A DNA stretch of 64,000 bases, from assembly GCF_002288635.1 (NCBI RefSeq), contig NZ_NRSW01000001.1:907080-971079 (forward strand), read 5' to 3'. The stretch's first letter is position 1, and every line of letters begins with the position of its first letter. Made by a program: the position numbers and the translations under genes. The notes below the pieces were generated by a model. That model was not told the origin of the DNA and did no database searches. It saw only the letters and a list, made by a program, of their open reading frames with translations. The DNA is from Mucilaginibacter sp. MD40. GTDB taxonomy: Bacteria; Bacteroidota; Bacteroidia; Sphingobacteriales; Sphingobacteriaceae. Positions 10,301 to 18,144 of the stretch are shown piece by piece.

Positions 10301-10680
10301 GTTTTGGTGTTTCGCAAAACAGCGCTGCTGCCAGGGATAATGGAGGCGCCATTGTTAATGGCTTTAAGGTACCTGCGCAGGCTTACTACCAGGTTGTTGG
10401 CGGCGGTTCATCAGGCGTAGGCTCTATGTATGTTTACAGCGCAACTAACGTTAGGCTCGGCGAAGCTTCTATAGGTTATGATATACCGCTCAACAAATAC
10501 TACAAATGGATCAAAGGATTCAACGTATCGTTGATTGGCCGTAACTTATTTATGTTCTACAACAAAGCGCCGTATGATCCGGAATCAACCGCGAATACCG
10601 GAACATATTACCAGGGTATCGATTATTTTATGCAGCCAAGCCTGCGCAGCATCGGTTTTTCTGCCCGTTTAAAATTTTAA
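7333..10680 (+). CDS. SusC/RagA-type TonB-linked outer-membrane receptor with STN signalling domain
   Basis: 1115 residues. Signal peptide ~1-44 (ends CYAQ). STN domain ~50-115, which senses occupancy and talks to FecR. A carboxypeptidase-regulatory-like domain ~133-215 (ISGTVKDDKGAPLPGATV). TonB plug ~225-355 with the SusC signature (VVTALGIKKEKRTL, LYVVDGIPL, LYGNRGANGVVVITT). A 22-strand-type barrel follows, ending SARLKF. With the SusD-like lipoprotein that follows 15 bases later it forms the glycan import complex. The next gene is a GH18 endoglycosidase, so the ligand is probably a GlcNAc-containing oligosaccharide. Confidence 0.97.
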   Translation: MLKLFTQNLFDHTSPSKWLGVVSKVIALTMILFIMQLNLRCYAQQITLSKQSTTLKSVLNEINKQTGYNILWATSPLFDEHQLNVSFNNTDLDKALKDCLKGLPLTYSISNKTIVIRAQSNPAPKVQRAIQDKKISGTVKDDKGAPLPGATVKVKGTQKAVTTDVSGKFTLEASAGDILVVTFIGFQATEINVTEQTVYSITLLDVQNQLGGVVVTALGIKKEKRTLSYNVQEVSSDELTTVKDPNFINSLAGKVAGATINASSTGPGGSTRVILRGTKSISGNNNALYVVDGIPLPALGSEQPNDVFSGAGQTGDGISNINPEDIESLTILTGPSAAALYGNRGANGVVVITTKRGSKDGFSATVSHSTTFSSPFVLPKFQNTYGSEEGTFTSWGDKLKTPSTYNPRDFFQTGVNNTTALNLSTGTERNQTYFSAAVTDANGIIQNNDLKRYNFNLRNTSKFLKDKLTLDLSAMYVSLQEQNMLAQGQYFNPLVPIYLFPRGDDIRKYQAFERYNPERNFKTQYWPFGDQGFQMQNPYWITQRDLFQNNKDRYMLTANLQYTINSWLNVTARVKNDQSTALNERKYYASTAGLFASASGAYHRYNITTNQTYADVLFNFNKKIREFSISANVGASLLDEKYGDASIAGNLGAVPNLFSYTNIDFTQIKVLQNNTHVQTPSIFATAQVGYKSLVYLDATFRRDQPSSLVNTPNKAIYYPSLGLSSVLTDALNIKSNFLSFMKVRFSYGLVGNPPPPNLTIPTYPVLIPGSTPNLLTSAAIDLRPERTRSYEAGLNMMFWNGKLKVDGTVYSSSTFNQLFNVKVSELTGYSDIFINGGRIDNKGIEVSVALKQDLGAVRWTSNVVYSLNRNKVNQLLPQTNVNQLGVKVSQDTLDLGGTTSYKMLLTKGGSMGDIYVNTLQTDEHGNIYVNPTNYTVAADQNRFVKAGNANPSFNLGWRNSFSYKGIDVGFLISARVGGVGVSVTQAIMDGFGVSQNSAAARDNGGAIVNGFKVPAQAYYQVVGGGSSGVGSMYVYSATNVRLGEASIGYDIPLNKYYKWIKGFNVSLIGRNLFMFYNKAPYDPESTANTGTYYQGIDYFMQPSLRSIGFSARLKF

Positions 10681-10695
10681 CCATAAACACATATA

Positions 10696-12315
10696 ATGAT
10701 GACAAAGATATTGAATGCTGTTAGTGGTCAATTAAGGTACTTAGGCTTTTTCATACTGCTTACGTTAGCCTTCTCTTGCACTAAAAACTTTGAAAAATTT
10801 AATACGAACCCGAATCAGGCTACACAGGATATGCTGGAAACTGATAACCTGGGGACAGGCTCACTGGTTGCCCAAATGGAAAAAAACGTTTTTCCGATTG
10901 CGCAGCAGCCGCTATTCGGCGATGAGGTTTACCAGGTAATGCTCAATTTAGCCGGCGATGCCTATTCGGGCTATTTGGGTACCACCAATAACTTTTTATC
11001 GGGGGCAAACAATACAACCTATGCATTAGTACCCGGATGGTATGGCCAGGCATTTTCACGCTCATACATTGGTGTTATGCCAGCCTGGCTACGCGTTGTT
11101 GCGGCTGCCAAAACGCAAACACCAGAAGTGTACGCAATTGCAACCATTATAAAAGTAGAGGCTTTACACCGTACCACGGATATGTACGGCCCCATCCCTT
11201 ACCTTAATTTCGGCAATGGCGACCCGGCTTCACAAAGTAAATACGATAGCCAAAAGGATGTTTATTACCGGTTTTTTGACGAGCTTGACCAGGCCATTCA
11301 GCTGCTTACCGATTTTAACACGCGCTTTCCATCTGCGAAGGTATTGGCCAATTATGATTTTATTTATGGCGGCAATACGGCTAACTGGATAAAATTTGCC
11401 AACTCTTTAAAATTAAGATTAGCTATGCGCCTGGCTTACGCTGATCCGGGAAAAGCAAAAGCTGAAGCAGAGTCTGCTGTATCACAGAAATTTGGGGTCA
11501 TGACCGCCTCAACAGATATTGCTGCATTACAGCATACCTCTCTTTTAACCTATAACCATCCGCTTTACATTATCTCAAATAATTTTGATGACACTAGGAT
11601 GGGGGCGGTAATGGATTCATACCTAAACGGCTACAACGATCCCCGGTTGTCTAAATATTTCATGCCTGCAAATGATGGGCAGTACAGAGGTATACGCAGT
11701 GGTATAAACATCGGCAATAAAGCTACTTACACCAGCGGCTCATTCTCCGGGCTCAATATCCAGGCGTCAACTAATATCACCTGGTTTAACCCGGCCGAAG
11801 CTTACTTTCTGCGTGCAGAAGGTGCATTACGTGGTTGGAGCATGGGCGGCACAGCACAAAGCCTGTATGAACAAGGCGTACGCACTTCTTTCGACATTAA
11901 TGGCGTGGCCGGCAGTGCAGATAATTATTTAGCAGATAATACCAGTACACCTGCCGGGTATGCTGATCCAAAAAATGGCGCTAACAGTAGTTCTGCTCGT
12001 AGTAATATCACCATTAAATGGGATAATGCGGCTTCAACTGAAAATAACCTTGAACGCATTATTACTCAGAAATGGATAGCTATATATCCTGATGGGCAGG
12101 AAGCATGGTCTGAATTCAGAAGGACGGGCTACCCGAAAGTGTTCCCGGTGGTGGTGAATAACAGCCAGGGTACTATCAATACCGATATCCAGATTCGCCG
12201 CTTGCCATTCCCTGCCAATGAATACCAGAATAACCGGGCGGGTGTAAACCAGGGCATATCGCTACTTGGAGGAGCAGACAACGGCGGCACTAAATTATGG
12301 TGGGACAAAAAATAA
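10696..12315 (+). CDS. SusD/RagB-like outer-membrane glycan-binding lipoprotein
   Basis: 539 residues with a lipoprotein signal (FFILLTLAFSC; lipidated Cys near residue 28). The mature start KNFEKFNTNPNQAT and the later blocks TTDMYGPIPYLNFG, NWIKFANSLKLRLAMRLAY and WFNPAEAYFLRAE are typical of the SusD-like_2 family, a TPR-like helical surface lid for SusC. Two adjacent ATGs (10696 and 10699) are possible starts. It lies between susC and the GH18 gene, and probably captures oligosaccharide at the surface and passes it to the SusC barrel. Confidence 0.95.
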   Translation: MMTKILNAVSGQLRYLGFFILLTLAFSCTKNFEKFNTNPNQATQDMLETDNLGTGSLVAQMEKNVFPIAQQPLFGDEVYQVMLNLAGDAYSGYLGTTNNFLSGANNTTYALVPGWYGQAFSRSYIGVMPAWLRVVAAAKTQTPEVYAIATIIKVEALHRTTDMYGPIPYLNFGNGDPASQSKYDSQKDVYYRFFDELDQAIQLLTDFNTRFPSAKVLANYDFIYGGNTANWIKFANSLKLRLAMRLAYADPGKAKAEAESAVSQKFGVMTASTDIAALQHTSLLTYNHPLYIISNNFDDTRMGAVMDSYLNGYNDPRLSKYFMPANDGQYRGIRSGINIGNKATYTSGSFSGLNIQASTNITWFNPAEAYFLRAEGALRGWSMGGTAQSLYEQGVRTSFDINGVAGSADNYLADNTSTPAGYADPKNGANSSSARSNITIKWDNAASTENNLERIITQKWIAIYPDGQEAWSEFRRTGYPKVFPVVVNNSQGTINTDIQIRRLPFPANEYQNNRAGVNQGISLLGGADNGGTKLWWDKK

Positions 12316-12323
12316 TAATGGTA

Positions 12324-13343
12324 ATGAAAAACAGATTTTTTTATGTCCTTATCATAGCGATAATGGCAATACATACGGGTTGTAAGAAACAAAATGATCC
12401 ATCGGCTTTAACTATACAAAAACCTTATACCTACGATGAGCAATACTTTACCAACCTGAGGGCGTACAAAGCTTCGCCGCACCAGGTCTTCTATGGCTGG
12501 TTTGCCGGATATAGCAATAAAGAGGGTGTGGAGGCCGACTACAAGCAGTCCGCCTCCTGGGGCGAGCACTTTGCCGGTTTACCCGACAGCCTTGATTTCT
12601 GCAGTTTATGGGGTGGCATACCTTCGCTAAAAAAGAACGATTCGGTTACTACCTACAATCCGATTGCTTATACAGAAATGCGTAAGTCTATGGAGGTACG
12701 AGGCATTAAAATGCTGGCAGTGGAGATCACCCGGATACAAAAACCACAGTTTAAAGGAAGGTATCCTTTGAACGACCTCGGTATTCAACAATATGCGCAG
12801 TGGTTGATCAATCAGGTGAAAGACAATGACCTGGATGGCCTTGATCTGGATTATGAGCCGGAGGGTGACTGGCTGCAAAATGAAAACTTTAACAAGTTTA
12901 TAACCATCTTAGGCAAAGAGTTTGGCCCTAAATCTTCGAACCCGAAGAAATACCTGGTCATCGATTATTACAGCCAACCACCATTAAAAGATGTTGAGCC
13001 TTATATTAACTTACTGGTTAATCAGGCATACGGCGCAGGCTCTGCAAATGCCCTGCAATCGATTTATAATCGAGTAACATGGTGCCCAACCAATAAATTT
13101 ATTGTTACCGAAACCTTTGGCGACTATTGGGCAACCGGTGGTGTGCCATTTACCGAAGCCGATGGGAATACCCTTTCACCGGATGGCAAACGAATGATGT
13201 CTTTAGAAGGTATGGCGCGTTGGAACCCCACACAGGGCCCAAAGGCGGGATGGGGGGCTTTTTACTTCGAAAGAGATTATAACAACGGGCCATTCCCTTA
13301 TGTAAGACGTAGCATACAGGCTGCCAACCCGGCTGTTAAATAA
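12324..13343 (+). CDS. GH18 endo-beta-N-acetylglucosaminidase-like lipoprotein
   Basis: About 339 residues from ATG 12324 (ATG 12318 is also possible; the ATG at 12297 overlaps the SusD gene and gives a poor signal). Lipoprotein signal ends AIHTGC. The GH18 active-site motif DGLDLDYEPE is intact at about residues 170-180: the D-x-D-x-E acids needed for substrate-assisted catalysis via the N-acetyl group are present. The barrel also has KMLAVEITRIQ and QAYGAGSA strands. Family members of this size in SusC/SusD loci (EndoF/BT_3987 type) cleave the chitobiose core of N-glycans. A chitin-oligomer substrate is an alternative. It is probably surface-exposed. Confidence 0.88.
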   Translation: MKNRFFYVLIIAIMAIHTGCKKQNDPSALTIQKPYTYDEQYFTNLRAYKASPHQVFYGWFAGYSNKEGVEADYKQSASWGEHFAGLPDSLDFCSLWGGIPSLKKNDSVTTYNPIAYTEMRKSMEVRGIKMLAVEITRIQKPQFKGRYPLNDLGIQQYAQWLINQVKDNDLDGLDLDYEPEGDWLQNENFNKFITILGKEFGPKSSNPKKYLVIDYYSQPPLKDVEPYINLLVNQAYGAGSANALQSIYNRVTWCPTNKFIVTETFGDYWATGGVPFTEADGNTLSPDGKRMMSLEGMARWNPTQGPKAGWGAFYFERDYNNGPFPYVRRSIQAANPAVK

Positions 13344-13372
13344 ATGGGTAAACTTAATTTTAAAAAAATAAG

Positions 13373-14524
13373 ATGAAAAAGATATACAATGTTTTGCCGG
13401 CTGTGCTGTTGGTTGCAGCCCTGCTTACCATTATAGTTGGTTGTAAAAAGGCAATGGAATACCATGATGTTATATTGATCACCGGGACAGAAAGCGGAAA
13501 GTTAGTGCCTTTTACGGTTGAAAAAGCACCTGCAGCATACGCAGTTACGGCAACAGCCACCGGTAAAGTAAGCCAGGACGTAGTAATCAGTTTTGCAGTA
13601 GATACCAATTTGGTTAGCGCTTATAATGCCGAGGTTTCAGGCAAGTATTTTGCAGCACCGGCAGGCAGCTACCAATTGCTGGCCAATACAGCCACTATTA
13701 AGGCCGGTACCAATGTTTCAGACCCGGTGATGGTTAAGGTGCTATCTTTAGACAATTTTGTGACTGGGCGAACCTATATCATTCCGGTAACCATAAAAAA
13801 CACGACCGGATCTGACGGCGTTTTGGAGGCGTCGCGTACGGTATATTTAAAAATATCGAGGGTGCTTGATTTTAATTCGATCAATATCTCCAATCCTTCG
13901 TTCTACGCGCAATATAATTTCCCTAAACCTTATAGCAATCTCAATCAATTCACTTACGAAATTAAATGTTACATCAACTCTTTTCACGACGGCATTAATC
14001 GCCTGTGCAATTGGGGCCCGGCAGACCAGGCTTATCCTAACCTTTTACGCTTTGGTGAGTTTGGCAGCGATACCAACCAACTGCAGTGGGTGGCCGCCGG
14101 TGGCAGCGTTTTTTCCCAAACACGGTTCGCCACTAAAACCTGGTATACGGTTTCATGCGTGTTTGACGGCTCAAAATATCAGATGTACGTAAACGGTAAA
14201 CTGGATTCTCAGTTCGACGGTTCTCCTAAGGCTTTCGAACTGGGTGCTTTAGAATTAGGTATGTCTTATGCCGGCTATCAGTACAGCCAAAGCATTGATG
14301 CGCGTATTTCAGAGATCAAAGTATGGAACAAGGCCCTGTCCAGAACCGATATATCCAACGGTTTGTGCGGCGTAGATCCAAAATCTGACGGGTTGATCGC
14401 TTACTGGAAAATGAATGAGGGATCCGGAAACGTGTTCTATGACCGTACCGGTAATGGCCGCGACATGACATGGCCGTCTCAGGCCGTGTGGATAAAGGAT
14501 GCCGATAATAAATGTGCACAATAA
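13373..14524 (+). CDS. BT_3987-like N-terminal domain (DUF1735) lipoprotein with LamG-like C-terminal domain
   Basis: 383 residues. Lipoprotein signal ends TIIVGCKK. Residues ~30-160 form the beta-sandwich found at the N-terminus of BT_3987-type glycosidases (VISFAVDTNLVSAYNAE; AGSYQLL; KAGTNVSD). Residues ~175-380 read as a concanavalin-like LamG/Laminin_G_3 domain (TKTWYTVSCVFDGSKYQMYVNG; DARISEIKVWNKALS; GLIAYWKMNEGSGNVFYD). There is no catalytic motif, so it is probably a surface glycan-binding accessory protein. It lies 30 bases after the GH18 gene and overlaps nothing once the next start is corrected. Confidence 0.88.
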   Translation: MKKIYNVLPAVLLVAALLTIIVGCKKAMEYHDVILITGTESGKLVPFTVEKAPAAYAVTATATGKVSQDVVISFAVDTNLVSAYNAEVSGKYFAAPAGSYQLLANTATIKAGTNVSDPVMVKVLSLDNFVTGRTYIIPVTIKNTTGSDGVLEASRTVYLKISRVLDFNSINISNPSFYAQYNFPKPYSNLNQFTYEIKCYINSFHDGINRLCNWGPADQAYPNLLRFGEFGSDTNQLQWVAAGGSVFSQTRFATKTWYTVSCVFDGSKYQMYVNGKLDSQFDGSPKAFELGALELGMSYAGYQYSQSIDARISEIKVWNKALSRTDISNGLCGVDPKSDGLIAYWKMNEGSGNVFYDRTGNGRDMTWPSQAVWIKDADNKCAQ

Positions 14525-14535
14525 TACTTAAGCAA

Positions 14536-15516
14536 ATGAGAAACGACATAAAATTAACCATCAGTTTGCTGCTGATGATGGTAGTCTTCGGTACTGCCTG
14601 TAAAAAAGACGCTCAATATGATGTGATGGGCGACAAAGTAAACCGGGTATATATCACCACCAGTAACAAAAGTGTAAATAGCATTAATACATTAAAATTC
14701 ACCATAGTTAACACACCAGCCGGCAGTGTAGGGAGCGTTAACGGAGCTTTGCCTGTTAATTCGACCATGGCTGCAAAACAAGCTATTACTGTAGCATTTA
14801 CGGTAGATAATAGCCTGATAGATCAATACAATCAAAAATACGGTACTTCTTATAAGGCCGTTCCTCAGGGTTTCGTAACCATAAATCAAAACGTTACAAT
14901 ACCTGCCGGAAGTGCGATTAGTAAAGATTCCCTAAAAGTATCCATAGCCCCTGATAAACTGGTACAACTAACCGATAAGGCTTACGTTATCCCTGTGAAG
15001 ATAAGTTCAATATCAGGTGACAACAACGCGCAGGTAAGCAGTAACGAGAATGTGGTATTTATAGCCGTCAATATCTCGGTGACCCAGCTTTACAATGCTC
15101 CTGTTGGATCTGATATGACAGGAAACCTGATCGCTGATCGTTCTGCATGGACAGGCACAATCGATCAGCCAATCTATGCAGGGTCCGTTTCAGCACTATT
15201 TGATGGTGATGATAACTCTTATTGTTATTCAGGCGTTGGCACATTAACCGTAGACCTTGGCAGCACTGTAAGCGGTATAAATGGCATGCGCTTTAAATCT
15301 TATTTTGATGCGTATGGCATTAATACAGCAAATGTTTCATCAAGTACCGACGGGCAAACCTGGACAGATTATGGTACTGCAACCTTCGCTACCGGCATCG
15401 GGGCTCAGTATGTAAAATTCTATAAAAATATTAACGCACGATATTTAAGATTTCAAATTACACAATCTCAGCAATCTGGCTTCATTGCTTTGACAGAGTT
15501 TGATGTGTATAAATAA
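14536..15516 (+). CDS. DUF1735 lipoprotein with discoidin-like (F5/8 type C) domain
   Basis: 326 residues from ATG 14536; the earlier in-frame ATG at 14512 overlaps the previous gene and spoils the signal peptide. Lipobox VFGTAC. Residues ~25-165 repeat the BT_3987-like sandwich (AFTVDNSLIDQYNQKYGTSY; IPAGSAISKDSL). Residues ~190-326 match a galactose-binding-like F5/8 C domain (FDGDDNSYCYSG; LTVDLGSTVSGINGM; ARYLRFQITQSQQSG). This is probably a second surface glycan-binding protein. It closes the operon and is followed by a strong terminator. Confidence 0.88.
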   Translation: MRNDIKLTISLLLMMVVFGTACKKDAQYDVMGDKVNRVYITTSNKSVNSINTLKFTIVNTPAGSVGSVNGALPVNSTMAAKQAITVAFTVDNSLIDQYNQKYGTSYKAVPQGFVTINQNVTIPAGSAISKDSLKVSIAPDKLVQLTDKAYVIPVKISSISGDNNAQVSSNENVVFIAVNISVTQLYNAPVGSDMTGNLIADRSAWTGTIDQPIYAGSVSALFDGDDNSYCYSGVGTLTVDLGSTVSGINGMRFKSYFDAYGINTANVSSSTDGQTWTDYGTATFATGIGAQYVKFYKNINARYLRFQITQSQQSGFIALTEFDVYK

Positions 15517-15565
15517 GATTCTGCTCCTTGAGAAAGAGCATTGTACTGTGGCAGTTTTAGTTGAT

Positions 15566-15594
15566 ACCCCGGATTTAAAAGTCCGGGGTTTTTT
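15566..15594 (+). terminator. Strong terminator of the glycan-utilisation operon
   Basis: ACCCCGGA (15566-15573) pairs with TCCGGGGT (15582-15589) around an 8-base loop, followed by six T. It lies 50 bases after the last CDS. Confidence 0.9.
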
Positions 15595-15848
15595 ATTAAC
15601 TATTCTTAAAATACTGGCCATGTGGATAATAAAGAGTATGAGCATTTTTCGTCAGGCTGGAATGAATTTAATTGAGAGGAGATAGCTTTAACATCGGGTT
15701 ACTTCTAAGTCAAGATTTGCGATTTTACTCAGCAAATTTGTTGAGAGCGCAACGAAGGGAGGTCGGGATGAGTAAATACCCATCGAAAGGTTAATTCAAG
15801 GCGAAGCGTGAGAAAAATGCTTAATCGGATGAGGTACACGCTTTACCA
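15595..15848. other. Intergenic stretch holding repeat copy A
   Basis: No credible gene between the operon terminator and the convergent small gene. The only recognisable content is the dispersed repeat at 15713-15817. Confidence 0.6.
15713..15817 (+). repeat. Dispersed intergenic repeat, copy A (105 bp)
   Basis: It begins AGATTTGCGATTTTACT and ends GCGTGAGAAAAA. An equally long direct copy (B) lies at 16466-16570 and a partial inverted copy (C) at 23006-23061. Conserved blocks are TTGCGATTT, AAATTT, GCAACGA, CCCA(A)TCGA and GCGTGAGAAAAA. Copies A and B bracket the small gene at 15849-16418. Confidence 0.6.
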
Positions 15849-16418
15849 TCAGTTATCATTTATGATATGGCACTTATACAAGCTCATTTCATAAGAGCTT
15901 GATAAGAAACCTGAGTATATGCCTCGTATGTGAACATCCTGACCAACTGCAGTCTTCGCCACTTCATCTGACCAATGATCTGTTCCACCACCACAATTTA
16001 AGAATGTAATCTCATTAAATGGTTCATCAGCGATGCCCTTCATCACTATCCTTGAACAATCGTCATCATTTGTGATTTGGTAAATAGTCCCATGTATATC
16101 TATGGTCTTTTCATCATTGGCTTTATCAAAAGCAACTTTATTCATCGCAAACTCGGCGTACCACTTTTCTGCTGAATAATTCGATTGAAATTCTGATGCC
16201 GGTACTTTTTGGCTATGAGCAAGCTTCACCGAATCTTGCTCGGGTTTATTAGCTGTTGTGATATTGTTATTGTCAGGACTTGAAACAAGAAAGTTCCATC
16301 GTGGATGTTCTGTCACAATCCGTGATAGCGTAACTATGGCTACAATCACTGCTAATGGAATAAATATAATCCTGTTGCGCAAGGCTTTTTGCTCATAATT
16401 TAGGTTTTTGTTGCTCAT
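15849..16418 (-). CDS. Membrane-anchored OB-fold protein (tRNA_anti-like family)
   Basis: 189 residues. One transmembrane helix (~15-34) near the N-terminus, a low-complexity linker rich in N, K and S (~45-75), then a C-terminal OB-fold-like domain. That domain runs from a strand KTIDIHGTIYQI through ITFLNCGGGTDHW and VGQDVHIRGIYSGF to YKCHII. This order (x-G-x-V/I ... GQ-x-V-x-I-x-G ... C-x-I) matches the putative tRNA_anti-like/OB family. No enzymatic residues are evident. It stands alone, convergent to the glycan operon, and is flanked by repeats A and B. Confidence 0.7.
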   Translation of the reverse strand: MSNKNLNYEQKALRNRIIFIPLAVIVAIVTLSRIVTEHPRWNFLVSSPDNNNITTANKPEQDSVKLAHSQKVPASEFQSNYSAEKWYAEFAMNKVAFDKANDEKTIDIHGTIYQITNDDDCSRIVMKGIADEPFNEITFLNCGGGTDHWSDEVAKTAVGQDVHIRGIYSGFLSSSYEMSLYKCHIINDN

Positions 16419-16465
16419 GTGTTTAAAGATTTAAGTGGGTTGACCCTGAGAGTTCTCCCGGGGGA

Positions 16466-16570
16466 AGACTTGCGATTTAACTGTCGAAATTTCACGCGAG
16501 GGCAACGATCTTATCCACTCGTGGGTTACGACCCAATCGAGGTTGCTTCAAAGTCGAGGCGTGAGAAAAA
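16466..16570 (+). repeat. Dispersed intergenic repeat, copy B (105 bp)
   Basis: Direct copy of the element at 15713-15817 at roughly 70% identity by eye. It starts AGACTTGCGATTTAACT and ends GGCGTGAGAAAAA, and both copies are the same length. Confidence 0.6.
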
Positions 16571-16921
16571 CTGACAAAAATTAGATCGTAGAGTGTTTGG
16601 TGTCTTAGAGTTAAATAATATATGATTTGGTTTGAATGGTGTTGCAAAGTGACAAGAGCTGGTTGACGACAGGTCAAGCAACCAATAAATCCTGCATCAT
16701 TTAGGGTTGAACCTTTCAAGGGATCAGTAGAAGGCTGATCTGACATAAGCTGTACGCGAGTCAATTGCTACTCTATTTCAAAAGGCATTACTTGAAGAGT
16801 GCAACAAGCTTTTGCTATTTACAGGTCACCAATGGGTAAAGTTCAAATGATGCTAAATCGACCTTAAACATAACATTTGGAAGTTGAATGACGCTGGTCT
16901 GTTACAAAACATCATCAAACT

Positions 16922-17030
16922 TATTCCCCTACGGGCTACTTCAAACGCCGGTTTCTAATAAGAGACCGGCGTTTTTCGTTAATGGGATGCGCTACAGGTA
17001 AATTAGGGTGATACTGAATGACGCTGAAAT
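16922..17030 (+). repeat. tRNA 3'-end plus terminator, direct repeat copy 2
   Basis: Diverged direct copy of 4683-4803, starting inside the T-loop (ATTCCCCTACGGGCTAC). Its hairpin (943-956 with 961-974 of this kilobase, loop AATA, one G-T wobble) is followed by a T-run. The two copies enclose ~12.1 kb that includes the whole glycan-utilisation locus. Confidence 0.7.
16943..16975 (+). terminator. Rho-independent terminator in repeat copy 2
   Basis: AAACGCCGGTTTCT pairs with AGAGACCGGCGTTT around AATA, then TT. It would also limit read-through between the small gene at 17058 and the upstream region. Confidence 0.7.
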
Positions 17031-17057
17031 AAAATTTAAATAAATCTCAAAGATAGC

Positions 17058-17330
17058 TCAAACGGCTTCAACATAATTCATAATAAATTTTGCTACTTGT
17101 TCCTGCTCTGCTATAGTTAAGATATCTCCATCATATATCCAGTAGCCTTGCAAATCAAATAATATCCTTCCAAAGTACTCGGGGGCTTTTTCATATGCTG
17201 TATATAATAGGTAGCATAATGCGGCATCCGTGCTATGTAAATCCAATATAATACGCAACACCTCATCAGGCCGGTTCATGCGTTTGATCCAAACCCGGGC
17301 ATCGTTAATCAAATATGCATTATTCGTCAT
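17058..17330 (-). CDS. Small protein of unknown function, divergent from the imuA cassette
   Basis: About 90 residues from ATG 17330 (MTNNAYLINDARVW...). A longer in-frame start adds a hydrophobic stretch but would lie inside the shared operator, so I prefer the internal ATG. The protein is rich in aromatic and acidic residues (YLLYTAYEKAPEYFGRILFDLQGYW), with no signal peptide and no domain I recognise. Its start is 42 bases from the perfect palindrome at 17373-17389, which it shares with imuA. Damage-inducible expression is therefore a reasonable inference. Confidence 0.6.
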   Translation of the reverse strand: MTNNAYLINDARVWIKRMNRPDEVLRIILDLHSTDAALCYLLYTAYEKAPEYFGRILFDLQGYWIYDGDILTIAEQEQVAKFIMNYVEAV

Positions 17331-17372
17331 CAAGACAAAAGTGAAAAATATTTTGTAAAAATCTATGTAAAT

Positions 17373-17389
17373 TGCTAAAAATATTAGCA
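17373..17389. promoter_or_regulatory. Perfect palindromic operator (SOS-box candidate)
   Basis: TGCTAA-AAATA-TTAGCA, 6-bp arms with a 5-base spacer. It directly abuts a Bacteroidota -7 element TAAATTTG (17390-17397), which is 19 bases before the imuA ATG. A repressor bound here would block that promoter. imuA-imuB-dnaE2 cassettes are LexA-controlled in many bacteria, so a LexA-like repressor is the natural candidate. The Bacteroidota motif is not known to me. Confidence 0.6.
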
Positions 17390-17415
17390 TAAATTTGTGT
17401 CAGTAATTGATTGTT

Positions 17416-18141
17416 ATGGCCGATACCAAAAGAGCGTTGATTGACAGCTTGCAGAAAAATATTTTGCAATGGGAGGGATACAAGCCCCCCGAGCTTGGAG
17501 AAAGAAAATCATTCGGTTTAAATACCATTGAAGCAAATTTTCCTAACAGTGTATTCCCTATGCGCGCTGTACATGAAATAGTTTGCGATAATACGGAACA
17601 GGCTACCGCCTCAAGTGGTTTTATAAGTGGACTGCTGTCAGTATTAATGCAAAATGGAGGGGCTTGTATGTGGATCAGCTTATCCGGTAATATGTACCCG
17701 GTAGCGCTAAAATCGTTTGAAGTAGAGCCTGACAGGATAATCTTTATTCATCTTAAAAAAGACAAAGATGTGTTATGGGTTATGGAAGAAGCACTGAAAT
17801 GCGCCGGATTAACTGCTGTGGTAGGAGAATTGTCTGAGTTTGATTTTAAACAATCAAGGCGGCTACAGTTGGCTGTAGAACAAAGCGGTGTAACCGGTTT
17901 TATACTTCGTAACCGATCAAATAAAATGGTATCAACTGCTTGTGCTGCGAGGTGGCATGTAAAACCTTTAGCAAGCGAAGCAATAGATGGCTTGCCGGGA
18001 TTAGGGTTTCCCCGCTGGCAAGTTGAGTTATTACGTGTACGCAATGGTAAGCCGGGTAACTGGATTATTGAATGGTCTGATAGCGGGTTTACACCAATTG
18101 TAAAGGAACAATCAAACCATCAAATACAAAAGGCCGGATGA
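17416..18141 (+). CDS. imuA: ImuA-like mutagenesis protein
   Basis: 241 residues from ATG 17416; the TTG at 17407 would only add MIV. It has a RecA/SulA-like fold: the N-terminal FGLNTIEANFP and VHEIVCDN strands, a SGFISGLLSVLMQNGGACMW strand-helix and a following GNMYPVALKSFEVE region. No intact Walker A is visible, as expected for ImuA. It is an accessory factor that works with ImuB and DnaE2 in translesion synthesis and induced mutagenesis. It is first in a three-gene operon, 3 bases before imuB. Confidence 0.88.
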   Translation: MADTKRALIDSLQKNILQWEGYKPPELGERKSFGLNTIEANFPNSVFPMRAVHEIVCDNTEQATASSGFISGLLSVLMQNGGACMWISLSGNMYPVALKSFEVEPDRIIFIHLKKDKDVLWVMEEALKCAGLTAVVGELSEFDFKQSRRLQLAVEQSGVTGFILRNRSNKMVSTACAARWHVKPLASEAIDGLPGLGFPRWQVELLRVRNGKPGNWIIEWSDSGFTPIVKEQSNHQIQKAG

Positions 18142-18144
18142 GCT

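Larger units (their letters stand above)
16419..17057. other. Non-coding stretch with repeat copy B and tRNA-tail copy 2
   Basis: 639 bases. A 90-codon antisense ORF (16492-16764) overlaps the repeat, has an implausible composition and was rejected. Recognisable contents are the repeat at 16466-16570 and the tRNA-end repeat with terminator at 16922-17030. Confidence 0.6.

Noticed and set aside
16492..16764. 90-codon minus-strand ORF
   Set aside because: It runs into repeat copy B, has a random-looking composition and resembles no protein family.
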